Source of the DNA: Vitis vinifera
Taxonomy: Eukaryota; Streptophyta; Magnoliopsida; Vitales; Vitaceae
DNA: 64,000 nt
Reading direction: 5' to 3'
NCBI RefSeq assembly: GCF_030704535.1
Contig: NC_081813.1
Location: 2,140,501 to 2,204,500 of the forward strand
The notes under the pieces were generated by a model, which saw only the letters and a program-made list of their open reading frames with translations, was not told where the DNA came from and did no database searches. The position numbers and the translations under genes are program-made. Below, piece after piece: positions 1 to 13,000 of this stretch. Within the stretch, counting starts at the first letter, position 1; every line of letters begins with the position of its first letter.

Positions 1-378
1 TCTCTTCCTCTTCTCTTACTATTTTGTTGGTTTCCAGGGTTTGGTCATTCCTAATCCTAATCTCAACTCAAAAGAAACTAGAGAAATGACCCAAAGAGAA
101 GAATCCAAATCTTGTTTGAACAACTGACCATAGTGTTTGGATTCATGGACCCTAATAGTGGAGAGTTGACTTTTATTTTTTCTTTCTGGTTTCTGGGTTT
201 GTATTTTCATTTGATTTAGGCTTAACCCAGAGATGATGGAAAACTAAAATGTATCAAAAGTTTCGACACACAACACCACCCACAACTCCTAAAACAAAGT
301 TGTTTTGATGTCAATTGGCTTTGGCGTCATGTACTAATTCTTTTAAGTACTAAGGCCTTGCGTTCTATCTCATTGCAG
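1..378 (+). other. Intron sequence upstream of the first visible invertase exon
   Basis: The exon at 379 is preceded by a good acceptor (pyrimidine-rich, ending cattgcag), so this stretch is intron. In plant acid invertases the preceding exon is usually a 9-nt mini-exon encoding the centre of the catalytic NDPNG motif. I looked for it here and found no convincing copy with AG/GT borders, so it and exon 1 probably lie outside the window. Confidence 0.6.
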
Positions 379-3034
379 GGCCTATGATCTACAAGGGGCT
401 CTACCATTTCTTCTATCAATACAATCCCCATGGTGCAGTTTGGGGAAACATAGTGTGGGCACATTCCACATCAACCGATCTTGTCAACTGGACTCCTCAT
501 AAATATGCCATTTCCCCATCCCAGCCAGCTGATATCAATGGCTGCTGGTCAGGTTCAGCAACCATCCTGCCAAACGGCAAGCCAGTGATTCTCTATACTG
601 GTATCGATCCACAGAACAAGCAAGTTCAGAACATGGCTGTGCCCAAAAATCTCTCTGACCCCTTCCTTCTAGAATGGACTAAGCTCCCTCAGAACCCTCT
701 AATGGAACCTACTACCATCAACAGCATCAATGCTAGCTCATTCAGAGACCCTACGACTGCTTGGCAGGGCACTGATGGAAGATGGAGGGTGATAATTGGA
801 AGCAAAATAAAGCGAAAAGGATTAGCAATTTTGTATAGGAGCAAAGATTTTGTCCGCTGGACTAAAGCACAACACCCGTTACATTCAGGGAAGAATACTG
901 GAATGTGGGAGTGTCCAGACTTTTTTCCAGTATCTATCAACAGCTCTACGGGTGTAGATACATCATCGATAAGTAAAACCCTTAAATATGTTCTTAAATT
1001 GAGCTTGGATGATACTAAGCATGACTACTACACGATTGGAAGCTACAACCGTGAGAAGGATACCTATGTCCCAGATAAGGGGTCTGTGGATAATGACTCA
1101 GGCTTAAGATATGATTATGGCAAGTTTTATGCTTCAAAAACCTTCTTTGACAACGCTAAGAACCGAAGAATCTTGTGGGGTTGGATCAACGAATCATCTA
1201 GTGTGGAGCACGATATCGAGAAGGGATGGTCTGGAGTTCAGGTAATTTACCTCTTTATCACTCAGAATTGTTCATGAATGTGCCTAGATATGAGGCAGTC
1301 TCAAGTCACTAGTTTCTGTGTACTAGATGCTGATCCTGGATTCATTTTGTAGGCAATTCCAAGGAATGTTTGGCTGGACAAGTCTGGGAAACAGTTACTG
1401 CAATGGCCGATTGCAGAGATTGAAAAACAACGGATTAAACCGGGGCATATGTCTAGCAGAGAGCTGAAGGGAGGATCAAAGGTTGAAGTTGGTGGAATAA
1501 CAGCATCACAGGTAAGGTTTTGGTGATAAACCCATCTGGTAGATTTTCTCTGGAATGCTGTTTTGACAAAGAGGGAGTTAAAAACATGTGTATAATGCTT
1601 TTGAATTAACTATTGGTTTATTACAGGCAGATGTGGAGATATCGTTTAAGATATCAGACTTTAAGAAAGCAGAGGTTTTTGACGAAAGCTGGAGTAATCC
1701 ACAGCTGCTGTGCAGTCAAAGGGGTGCATCAGTAAAAGGTGGGCTAGGGCCATTTGGACTAATGGTGCTGGCTTCAAAGGGCATGGAAGAATACACAGCA
1801 GTTTTCTTTAGAATTTTCAAACGTCAGACCAAATATGTGGTGCTCATGTGCAGTGACCAAAGCAGGTCATCTATCCCTCTCTCTGTCTCTCTCTAGATTT
1901 AATCAGACCGTGTTACCATTTTCTGGGTACTGATTTTTTTTTTTTTTTTTTTTTGCAGGTCGTCTTTAGATAATGATAATGATAAGACCACGTATGGGGC
2001 ATTTTTGGACGTGGATCCTGTCCATGAGAAGCTGTCACTAAGGAGTTTGGTAAGTTCATTCAACAAAAATATAAAAATTTAAGAGTCTTCACATGTCAAA
2101 AAATCATTAAAGGTATGGGAAACAGCCATAGAAATTAGGACCACCCACTAGGAAATATCAGACCCCTTTCCTGAATTCTTCCTCCCCAGTTTCTGCCCTT
2201 TAGTCATGGTTACATCATTCAACACTTCAACACCGGCCAAAATTAAAAATCTTTGAAGCTCAGAGGCCTTTTGCATGTGATGCTAGGGTTTTTGAATGTC
2301 TCAGCCAACTTAGAGAAATAACTTCATAAATATCCTAGAATCCACCTATCTCAATAAAAGTTCATTTTGACAATAAATTAGAGGTCTAGAGTTTGAATCT
2401 CTCCTAGTATTTAAGAGATGTAGGCTACAGAGACGAGAAATGACCAAGAAGAATGATAAGAATTGTTAGCATTACTGTACCATAAAAAAGTACCCAACCC
2501 CAACACCACAACCCCCCCCCCCCCCCCCCCCCCCATGGAGGGTACTGAGCCCAGTAGATTCCAACCCTTTGTCTCCCTTGAAAGTGCAGGTAGCTTTCAA
2601 TCACTCAAAGTGGGTAGATTCTTTTGGCAAAGTAGAGTTTGTAAGGAAGAAGTTCCACTCACTAATGGCTTACAACATAGATATATATATATATATACAT
2701 ATAGCCTGCACCGTCACATCATCTGTATGTCCTCGTTGCCATCGACTAACTAGATTTGGGAGTAGATGACTTTTACACTAGTGGAGAACCTTTTTCTGGC
2801 AAAAAAAAAAAAAAGAACAAAAGTTGATATAAGAGTTTGACATCCATTTTGCAGATTGATCACTCAATAGTGGAGAGCTTTGGAGGAGGTGGAAAGGTTT
2901 GCATAACAGCTAGGGTTTATCCTACATTGGCTATTGACGGTGAAGCCCACTTGTATGCCTTCAACAAAGGAACTGGGAGTGTAGGGATGACAACACTGAG
3001 AGCTTGGAGCATGAAGAAAGCTAAAATCAATTGA
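379..3034 (+). CDS. cwINV: Cell-wall (insoluble) acid invertase, beta-fructofuranosidase, GH32; 5' end outside window
   Basis: The enzyme hydrolyses apoplastic sucrose to glucose and fructose at phloem-unloading sites, feeding sinks. Visible exons are 379-1241, 1353-1511, 1627-1865, 1959-2049 and 2855-3034, all GT-AG and in one frame (509 codons plus a split codon, stop TGA). The reading starts [17 protein letters not shown], just after the expected NDPNG nucleophile motif. The GH32 FRDP motif ([10 protein letters not shown]) and the acid/base motif WECPDFFPV are present. Proline in WECPD marks the cell-wall class; vacuolar enzymes have valine. The C-terminal beta-sandwich ends in SMKKAKIN. 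The signal peptide and nucleophile exon are missing only because the window starts inside the gene. The last intron (2050-2854) holds a 23-base C run. Confidence 0.95.
2512..2534 (+). repeat. Poly-C homopolymer, 23 C, in the last invertase intron
   Basis: An uninterrupted run of 23 cytosines sits in the 805-bp last intron of the invertase gene, preceded by a C/A-rich stretch. A short (AT)n tract follows at about 2682-2698. Runs of C this long are rare in plant DNA, and the length may be unstable or a sequencing artefact. Confidence 0.9.
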
Positions 3035-3513
3035 AGGAAACAATCCTAGAGATGTATGTAGAGTTGTGAGTGAAGAGCCAGGCTTTTGCAAATTTATCTT
3101 CTTCTATGGATTTGTACTAGAAGTCTGCAGCAAATCCTCTTATGTAATTCATGTCAGTTTCTTTTGTTACCTAGCTGGAATCAATTCAAAGTTAGTACAA
3201 TATAAGAGAATAATTCCTGATGAGCAGAGAATAATCAGTTATCTACTAAGTAGAGAAATCTAAACTAGAATCTGACCTGAGAATTTGGTATACTATGTTT
3301 AACCCAACCTAAATCATAGGTAACATGATTATAGAAGAATCTGAGGTGTTTCACTCTTTATATTTAACTCTAATGTAACTGAATTAATTAACTCAGGAGA
3401 GTGCTTATGAATGAGGATTAAAATCAAGAAAAGTAGCTTAGCAGCAACAGTACTCTATTTCCAGGATTCCCTAATAATCCTAACATCTTCACCTATCAAA
3501 CAAAACCAGGAAC

Positions 3514-3773
3514 CATCCCACACAAATGTCAGAACAACCAATTTCTGGAATTGCTAGAAATGATTCAAGAGGAAAATCAGGTCATTCTGAACCAAAACCA
3601 ACGAAATGGACCAGCACCAGACCTGGCCTTTCAGATTCAAAGGCATCCCACACAAATGGCAGATCAACTGATTTCTGGAATTGCTAGAAATGATTCAAGA
3701 CGAAAATCAGGTCATTCTGAACCAAAACCAGCGAAATGGACCAACAACAGACCTGGCCTTTCAGATTCGAAGG
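3514..3773. repeat. Two-copy tandem duplication, 130-bp unit
   Basis: Units 3514-3643 and 3644-3773 differ by only a handful of bases. The period (130) is not a multiple of three, so an open frame running through both copies shifts between units and is probably not a real protein. The duplication lies between the convergent ends of the invertase (+) and NAP1 (-) genes, likely beyond or within their 3' UTRs. The rest of 3035-4267 shows only AT-rich sequence and the presumed 3' UTRs. Confidence 0.9.
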
Positions 3774-4267
3774 CCTTGGCCCTCCCAGAACCTAGATCCG
3801 GTATACATTACAGGCAATATAGAGGGACAAAGGTGTTCCCCATAAAAATCTTTGGAAATAAAGACAACTTGTAAGTACCTGGGGGTGACTGTAACCAGGA
3901 ACAGGACTGACACTTGAACAATTACAGATAAAGGATAAAAAATAAGCATGTACATCAACATAACCACTCAAGAACCATAGAAAAAGAACATTAATATACA
4001 TTGACTTAATACTAACCATTTAAGACACAACATCAATATATAATTCAACAATGTAATTGGAAATCCACAACTCAAGCCAACCCCAGAAGAACCCAAACCC
4101 CAACAAATTATAAAGCTCCTCTATGGTAAAGACAAGGGGAAAAAAGAGGAACAGGCAATGATAATTAAATGATAATGAGAGAAAATCAAAGACCCAAAAC
4201 TCTCAACAACCAGGACACCATTGACAAGACTCATCTGGCTTCCATGTCTGTTGTCTGCAATCTAATA

Positions 4268-6934
4268 CTACTGTTGCTTGCACTCAGGAGGGCGCTCACC
4301 CAGCTGACCTTCCCCAGCACGTGATCTTCCACTCTTCTGCAGTTGACAAAACCAATCCAGATGTTAAGAAAATCCTAACATGATTTACACACAGAACAGA
4401 TAATTTAACATGGTTGGTTTATCTCACCTTGGGTCCAGTAGATGTCTGCCAGAATATTTCGATCAAAAGCCATGGGAAAAAAAAATGATATTAGAATCTT
4501 GATAACTACAAAAAATCTACCATCTAATCATTTACATGTATACAGTTTGGGGTCTCTTCAATATCTTTACCTTCTTCCTACTCTTGTCTTCCTCTTCCTC
4601 ATCCTCATCTTCATCATCCTCCTCCTCATCCTCGTCCTCTTCGTCCTCCTCATCTTCATCATCCCCATCTTCATCATCATCATCTTCTATATCTTCAAAC
4701 TCATCCCCTTGAACAGCTTCCCCCGTAAACCATGACACAGCATGAGGAATAATTTTGTCCCGAATGGTTGAACTACACAATGCAAAAACAACTTTTGATG
4801 TGATTTCAGAAAAAAAGAAAAAAAAAGAAGGAAAAGTATAGATGATTTTATGATAAAATCAGATTAAAATTTTCCCAGCCAAACCAATAAACTAAGGGCA
4901 CCTAAACATCTGGTAACATGCAGTTTAACCGTGTTTTGAATCAAAATTGGGAACCTCCTTTTTCTTTACAAATCACTGATGAAAGTGGATTGTTTTATGT
5001 AATATATAGAACAGCTTGATTGAATTTTTTAAGAAACAACATCATTCACGTACTATATAACATCAGGCTAGAGAAAATTCTTTTTTTCACTCTTTTGTCA
5101 TGTCTCTGACTTCATGGTATCCACTTGTGCCTTAAATGGGCAACAGATATAATCATTTCATTTCCTTGAGATCACCGTGTAAATAACAAACAGAACAGAT
5201 TGGCAAATTCACAACACCAGAATGTTCATGGAAATAATGTTCAACTGGAACACCAGTCATCCATTTTTTAACCACCAGATGGCTTCATTATTGATTTGAA
5301 AACCAGGATAATCTCAGTCCAGTGGTTAATTCAGTGACTCACCCTATGTCATAGTCTTGTTCCATTTGATTTTGGAGTTCTTCAGCCTGTCAATACATTA
5401 TGAAAGAAATAAAAAAGTAAGCCTATGTCATTGTTAAAAGGATGTTGGTAGGTATTTTTCATGTAAAAAAAACTTACAACATCTTCATCAATATCCTCTT
5501 CATCCTCAGGGACCTGTGGAGGGTTGAAGAAATTGAAGAAACTTTCACAATTTTCTGTCTTAGTAATGGGTTTGGCATTCTTTGATCCCTTCCTAGGCTT
5601 CTTCTTTAGGAGCTTTTGGGTCAAACTTTTCCCTGGATACCATTCAATCTCCGTCCTACATAGTGACCAATATTATGTGAGCTATGGTGAAAGATGAAGC
5701 ACAGCTTTCCAGCAAGATAATGAGTATAGATTGTTACCCTATTGCTTTCTCTAAAATAGGTTCATCATCATCAATCATGTGATATGTTTTTGTCAGAATA
5801 GAGTTTTTGAAGTAAGGATTAGCATCAAAATAGAACTCCAGCTTGAAGCCCTTTGGATTATCAATCCTATACCACTTGATATCTTTGAGATATTTGAGGG
5901 CCCCTTCATCACGCTCTGATATCTAAACTCCAGGTAACAAGAAGTCAATATTTCAGAATCAATTCAAAATATGAAAACCAAATGAAAAATGGCTTGTTCA
6001 AATCCCTTACCTCCTCAGCCAGTACTTCATTGGTCTTCATCGCAGTAAGCCAGAAGTTAGGCACTCCTTTCTCTGTATTAAGTATGCAAAGTGAATCAAG
6101 AACAATAAACTTGAAACCCAGAAAATAAAGCTTTGAATGTTGAACTTGAAAAGTACCTTCAGTGGCTTTATCCTCTTCTTGGTCCATTGGAGCTTCGTTG
6201 GTAACGCCTTCAACTTCAACTACACCATTGACAATTTCATATCTCTGCAAATGCTCAATATGTAATTGAATTAACCACCAAAATAATAAATCTGCAAATC
6301 TGTCAACTCAGAAACACATGATTCCCGTTTCTAGTTTGCAAATTTAATTTAGAAGAAACAATGTCTGAAAAATAGAAGTTCATAGTCATAACAAAATTAT
6401 ATAATAATAAAAATGTAGAATTTAATACTCGCAAGTACCTTTGTGTAAAGTGGTTCGTAAAGCTTTTGGTATTTCGCTTCAAGTGCAGCTCTTTCCTCAA
6501 AAAATTTAGCCTCCAGCTCATCATGTTGACCCTACAAATTGAGAACATATCAAAATACTCCACAGCTCTAAATCTCAGAACCTTAAGAAACCTAATCACT
6601 TCTAGCAACCTTCAGATATAAGGCAGCTTGTGCAGGCATAAATGATAAGATCATGAATAAAACATGTTTGATATAAATGTCCAAATTATCAACATTTTAA
6701 AAAGGCCCAAGTGAACATAGAATCACAAGACTAATAAATGTTTGTGATACTTTCAAATTCTTCACCTAGACACTTGTGCTAGAAAAAAAAAATTCCAATT
6801 GTATTAAACGCAGATCATCCAAGGGAATCTGAGACATAAAACTCAATTCAATTCTGCCTTTGAAAAAAAAAATCACCATCAAATTTGTGGAATACATTTT
6901 GAAACTAATTTAAGGTTGATTTCTATAAAAATAA

Positions 6935-6966
<32 letters not shown>

Positions 6967-8722
6967 ACAACCATATCAAGATTTTGAAAATAAATGACCA
7001 ATAGCATCAATTTACAAAGAGATTACTATTAGCAAAAAAAACATAACTTTTGAAATAAAGGTAATAAGCCGCATACATATTTTCACTAACTAGACATTTA
7101 AGATATTAACAAAGATCTCAAAATCTTGACAAATGTTTACAACAATGGGTTTTTTGCTAGGGGCTGTTAATATTATTTTTGCTTGCGTGTCAAAACAACC
7201 CCCTCCCTCCCCAACCCCACCCCAAGGGACAAAAGAAGAAGGAGGAGAAGGAGGAGGAGGGAAAAAACTTAAAACAATATCAAACATGTTAAGCCTTCTC
7301 CACTTCAAGAAATTCTCAAACAGCACCAAGTGGGGAAAAATATATATATTTTTTTAAATGATATTTGGTATCATTACATAACAAATCAAGGAATTTACGA
7401 TTGTCCAAATATGTTAAAATATCAACAAATATAACAATAGAATTTTTTTTGTAAAACAAGGAATGATGGAAACTATTATGCAAATGTAACATTAATTTCC
7501 AAGGAAATTTTAGGAACTTCTAATACAAACGACTATATATCCATGTTACCAAACAAAGACCACTAAATGTGAAAAATGTGTAATTTGGGTAAACTAATAA
7601 GTGGGGAACCACTCATTTCGTGCCTTCTCTTGGTAGTTCTTTTCCTTCTTTAGCATTAGGTTGATGGACCATCCCACAATCATAACGGCTATGATCCACA
7701 CTATAACAACCATTTAAAATGTCCCAAGAATTCCCACAATGCTGTCCTCTCTGTCCCACTGTCCATGACATCTACACTCAATCTCTTTGGCACAGTAAAT
7801 GTTGTTTCTCTTCTTCTGTTTCATGTCTGGGTATATCAGCCTTAACCAATACATTGGCAATATACCCCAGTGAGGCAGCAATCAATTTTCGTGAAATATC
7901 ACCAAGACTTCTATTTTAGATACACCTATGTATCCGCATATTGATGTTTGCATAATCAAAATTGAAAAGTTTTTGAGTCTAAAGTTAGCATGCATCAATC
8001 ATATAATAAAACTAATATAAGAAACAAAACATCCACAAATTGAATACAATTGCCCATCAAATCTCAACGGATAAAATAAAAAACTGACACGTTTTTATAA
8101 GATTTGAAAAGAACTCAAACCTGAATTTCTCTGAGAAACTCAACACGCTTTCTGACATTCGGTGAAAGAGTTTCCAGAACATCTGAGTGCTGCCCAGCCA
8201 AATTCTGAAGCTTATTCTGCATCAAAACACCCCCAAAAGAACACAATTAAAATCACAAAACCCCAAAATCTAAGTCCTCCAATCAAATAAACAAATCCTC
8301 TACTTGAAAACGGCACAATTCACAACACCAACCAACCTTGAGAGCGTTCACGAGCCCGGCCCGATCCTCCGCACTAAGAGCTACACAGAACATAAACACA
8401 AGGATTAGAACTCAAAATAGCCACACTCGCTCCGTTTTGATGCTGAGAAAACAAACCAAACAAGCGAAGAAATAAGAAAAGCCTGGAACTTCAGATTTCT
8501 ACTACTCCGAAACTCCACAGAAAAACCGAATCCACCAAAAAAATCAAACTTTGCCTCTCTTGTCCTTTCCTCCGCTTTCTCAACAACCAAACAGACCATA
8601 AAAGCACACGCTAAAAAGAGAGTGGAGATAGATTAGGGTTTAAGATTGACAGTACCGGCAGCAGCGGCGGGGAGGGCGGCTCCGAGATCAGCGATGTTGA
8701 ACTGATCCTTGTCGTTGCTCAT
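4268..8722 (-). CDS. NAP1: Nucleosome assembly protein 1 (NAP1-like histone chaperone)
   Basis: This chaperone binds H2A-H2B and H3-H4, shuttles histones and acts in nucleosome assembly, transcription and recombination. Exons, 5' to 3' on the minus strand: 8656-8722, 8337-8380, 8121-8216, 6439-6531, 6157-6244, 6011-6072, 5738-5922, 5478-5655, 5343-5386, 4571-4772, 4428-4445, 4268-4336. They join to 381 aa, usual for plant NAP1. The N-terminus is [13 protein letters not shown]. The NAP fold includes [20 protein letters not shown], then IEWYPGK and [15 protein letters not shown]. About 45 Asp/Glu residues follow in the histone-binding acidic tail (exon 10). The protein ends in ECKQQ, whose last four residues CKQQ match the farnesylation CaaX motif known in plant NAP1. 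Exon 11 is an 18-nt microexon (TSTGPK). Confidence 0.96.
4428..4445 (-). other. NAP1: 18-nt microexon of NAP1 (TSTGPK)
   Basis: Acceptor TTCTGGCAG and donor AAGGTGAGA flank 18 bases. Read in frame, they link the ...SRKK end of the acidic-tail exon to [22 protein letters not shown]. Skipping it would keep the frame and remove six residues between the acidic tail and the basic CaaX end, so it could be alternatively spliced. Confidence 0.85.
6921..6965. repeat. (AAT)n-type microsatellite in NAP1 intron 3
   Basis: An imperfect run of AAT/AAAT units lies in the 1.6-kb intron between NAP1 exons 3 and 4. The rest of that intron (6532-8120) is AT-rich, with no other recognised element. Confidence 0.85.
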
Positions 8723-8835
8723 TGTAAGAGATAGCAACGAGTAAAACTCGATAGGAATGAGCGAAACCCTAGGGGCGAGAACGTGAGAGAAACTGAAGGA
8801 AAACAGAGGAGGTACAAGGGCTTCAAGAGGTTGGG

Positions 8836-8846
8836 AATTTATATAC
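8836..8846 (-). promoter_or_regulatory. Probable TATA box of NAP1
   Basis: On the minus strand CAGTATATAAATT lies about 115 bases upstream of the NAP1 start codon at 8722, a fitting distance for a plant core promoter with an ~80-base leader. The intervening sequence contains AGGGTTT/AAACCCTA telo-box-like motifs, frequent in promoters of housekeeping and growth genes. No experimental start site is available. Confidence 0.55.
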
Positions 8847-8849
8847 TGA

Positions 8850-10030
8850 GAGGATAGGCGTTTAAGTCACGCGCCTACAACCCGCGTGGGAAAAACTTAC
8901 AAATTAAAGATCACAGAAGTGGGTTGGCGGTTGGGCCTGGCGGTTGGCAAAACCACATGACGGCTAGGGTTTGGTTTGGCCCATTTAGCCGAAGGGCTCA
9001 TCATCATGCTAAAATTAAATAAATTAATTATTTTTAATTTCTCTGAATAAATATATACTATATACGTATTCAATTTTACAAATATCTATATCATATACTA
9101 ATAATTTAAGAGCTTGTATGCTTGTCAACCTTCCCAATCTTGGCTAGACAATATCTAAACGATGAAAATATCAAACACCAAAAAAGGTAATTAAAAGGGA
9201 ATTTTGGTTCTAAAAAAATACTTTTTAGCAAAATACCAAATCGGAAACAATAACGAAAGGTCTTAACCATTCACAAATTATCATGCAAATACTCATATTA
9301 CTTTGTACATTTTTACATAATCATTTGTCGTGTTCTATACATAAAAAATGGTCTCGATTTTTTCTACGGTCGAGTCACAAGAGGGGTCGAGTTGACATCA
9401 TGAGCTATCTCTCATGTTAAGATTTTCAAGATTAAAATATTTTATTACTTTATATCGTACAAATAGTCTCATTATCTTACACTTAAGTTCCATTATTTCA
9501 TATCAAGTCTCGTTTCTCTATATCTTCTATATCTTTATCTTATTTGTTTTTGTATCCGAGTCTCATTTGTTTATACCATTATTCCATAATCCTTATTTAA
9601 CCATTGGAATTGGGAATTCAGTAGGGTACTTATTTAGACAATGAGGAGCTAAACACAAGAAAATACCACTATAAAGGACAATGAGGAAGCTAAACCCAAA
9701 GAAAATAGCATTTTTGAAAGCTTAAAAATAATGGAAATGTATTCAACTAACAAACTCCCAGTTTGTATTTCAGAGCTTAGACTATAAAGCAAATGAATAT
9801 CTCATTTTCCTGGAAGAACAAGAGCCCACAAAATGAAGACTTCATTCAAAATTGATACTGAAAATTTAGCTTCATTTCATCATAAAAATTTGGCCTGTAG
9901 GGAATACAGAACTCATGAATGATCATGGAATGTTTGAACTTGAATCAACGAGAAGCTCAACCGATAAATTCTATCGAGTTTCATGCCTAAAGGGAAACTA
10001 TTTCTACTTGGATTATAATGGAAGATGGCT
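8850..10030. other. Intergenic between NAP1 (promoter side) and GLYR2 (3' side)
   Basis: AT-rich spacer. About 9650-10030 is probably the GLYR2 3' UTR, since that gene reads leftward and stops at 10031. Short open frames near 9414-9644 have no recognisable domain and poor composition. No repeat or RNA gene was recognised. Confidence 0.6.
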
Positions 10031-13000
10031 TTAGTATTCTGGGGGGTCCTGCATCTTCACTTTCAGTGCTTCAATGACTGCTGAGAAGTCATGGTCGCTG
10101 AGGCCATGAGATTTGGCTACTTTGTATAGTTCATTGGCAGCTGCTGCGATTGGAGTAGGCTGGGAAACAGATTCTGCTAATCCAAGGGCAAGCCTGAGAT
10201 CCTGCAGCCGAGAAATAAGTTAAGGGTGGCATGATGGGGGTGGTGTCAGGTGGGATTGGTGCATAACAGTCCAGGAAAGTTACAGACCTTTTGTTGATGC
10301 TTTAAGGGAAATGCAGTTGGGTAGACGGATTTCACCATTGAAGGACCTTTCATGGAGAACATTGGTGCACTTATGGCTCCCTGTGATATTACCTGCAAAA
10401 CCAGAGAGAGAAAAACAAAACCATGAATATGTTCAAAGTGGAGGAGAGGCAAACAGGAGGGAACTTCTAAGACAAGTTGGAAGTCCACTACATATTTAGT
10501 GTCAACACTGTGGGACATCATAGTCACCCTTGTGCATAATGTTCCATGGGATTGTGGGATCATTTAGAGTCCCACACCCTGATGTAGCTCTAATACTATC
10601 AGTAAGCACTTGCTCCCCCCCATGTAGATATTGTTCATTTTGAACCCAATGGACCTCATGGATTTTAAATGTGTTTACCTAGTTAAAAGAAGTCCATGAA
10701 GTCCTGAAACACAGGAAACCAAAGTTATGGTGTGTACTCCAGAAGCGCCCTACTATGGTGTTGCACTCCAGAAGTGCACTACCATTGCAAGATGGGAGAA
10801 ATTTAAATGAGTCACAAGCTCAAAGCTTTTTCTGCATTTAAACTTTCCATATTTGCTTTATAGTATTTTCATACTAATATTTCCCTCACATTTCCCATGT
10901 TGCTTCAATACTTTGGTTCCCATTTCCATATGTCATATCTGCTCCTGTTTTCGCTTCCCAATTCAGTAAAAAAGCTCCTGACACAAATTACAACATTGCA
11001 AACCCGGTCTATGGCCTTAAACAATGATTATATGAATTATACATTGAGGAGCTTCCAAGTAACAAGATCACTCTATTTGTTGCCCATAAATGTAAATCAT
11101 TAAAATCGGTGACTAATCAATTAAATGGAGTTCAAAGCAAAACCAGAGTGTATACAATCAAACAAGTGAGGTCTTAGCCATGGGAATACCTCGACAATAA
11201 CATCTGGATCCAACCCCACTTTCTCACCGAGAAGCAACCCTTCAGAAAAAGAGGCCATCATACTGCAAAGATTCCAGTATAAATGAAGAAACATTATTAC
11301 TAATTGCTTAGGACAAGGGAAAACATCGAAAAAGAGAATTTTAATTCAGGATTGACTTTTCAGAACCTTCCCATCACCATGTTGACAACAAGTTTCATTG
11401 CAGCTCCATTTCCAACACTCCCAAGGAAAAATCTTGACTGGAACAAAAGCACATTAAAATAAATGTAAAGAATCAAATTGAGTAACCAGGTCATCAGGTT
11501 ATAATTATAGGAACGGAAAATACCTTTCCCATGATGTCTAAGAGTGGAGCAACAGTTTCATATAGAGATTTGTCACCTGAAAGATTACAGCCATAACTTC
11601 AGTTTCAGTGAGGCCTCCGATACTGCTTGCAACACAGCTTTCTAATGGGAAAAAAGAAAAAAAAAAGTAATGATCTGAAAGTGGAGGAAGAAAGAGTAGA
11701 AGAATCTTGCGGTTAACCAATAACACTATTAGTTTGACAAATGATTCTGCTTTGCATGTAAAATTCATGCTACCAACAGAAAAATAGTGAATCATTACTG
11801 CCGCAACAAATTCTCAGATAAATTAAGAGAAAAATAAATATTGCTTACCGCCTGTAAGAAATATTAGTTGTCCATCTTCTGCTGGCTTTTTGGAGCCTGA
11901 AACTGGAGCCTACAGAAAGCATTAATATAAGTGTCTTTTGCACAACATTAACATGTCAGTAACTTATAAAAGATGTAATCATTTTACCTCCAAAAACAAT
12001 GCCCCAGTAGCTTTAATATGTTCACCAATCAATTTAGAAGTGGCACCATCAACTGTTGAAACATCTACGTACCTGAGAATGCCCATTGCACGGAAAGAAG
12101 TTCAACACAACTTAAACATCACAATTACAAGTGGAAAACAAACAATTTGGAAGTAATGACAGAAAAATTATACTCAGTGCATTATATACAATGGTGTGTG
12201 CACATGCATAATGTTTAGACTGACAATTACTTGACTCACGCGAGTCACATCTACATACACATACACTGTATACCTAAATACATATACATATAAGAATAGA
12301 TACCCATTGAACGTTTCCATGATTTCATGCTTCACATCAAATGGACTCTAAAAGGTGCTGTATCTTTAAAGAAAGATATGAATATGAGAAGAGGTTTGGT
12401 GTTGGTTGGCTCTATGAATGTTCTTTAAATGTTTAATCCAATCACAAATTGCTGAGAAAAGAGGAACAAACAAGCAGCATGGCACATGAAGAGAGTGCGC
12501 TCTACTCAAATATTTTCATTTTCTAATTCTTTCTATTCGAACATGGCATGTCATAGTATGTTGGGATTGTTCAATATCCTTCCCATGAGGGAACACAAGG
12601 AAATAATACCCTTTTCCTGGACCAATTCCACTTGCAGCACCATGCTTCCCGCAAGCAACATCCACCTGATAGAAATTGAAAATCAGTAGCCATAACTAAC
12701 ATAGAAGTGCATGCAATATTTTTAAAATGAAACATACGCACTGCACTTTCAGGGTCTGCAAGCATAGCGAATGTGACATCACAAGATGCAGCTACTTCTT
12801 CTGGAGAGGATTTGTATCTGCAAAGAAGAGCAACTACCATGTTAACTGAAATCTTCAGGATGAATCTTTCCCCAAAAGGTTCTCAAACTATCAGAGGTCA
12901 ACATGGAAACTAATCCTAGTCTCCTAGTAATAAAGCTGGCCATGCCAAGAAAGCATATTCTAGTATCGAATCTAGCTGTAGGTAAATTCCATTTATGACA

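Noticed and set aside
4442-4735. Plus-strand frame rich in Leu/Ile/Phe, like a membrane protein
   Set aside because: It is the complement of the acidic GAA/GAT-rich exon of NAP1; the hydrophobic reading is an artefact.
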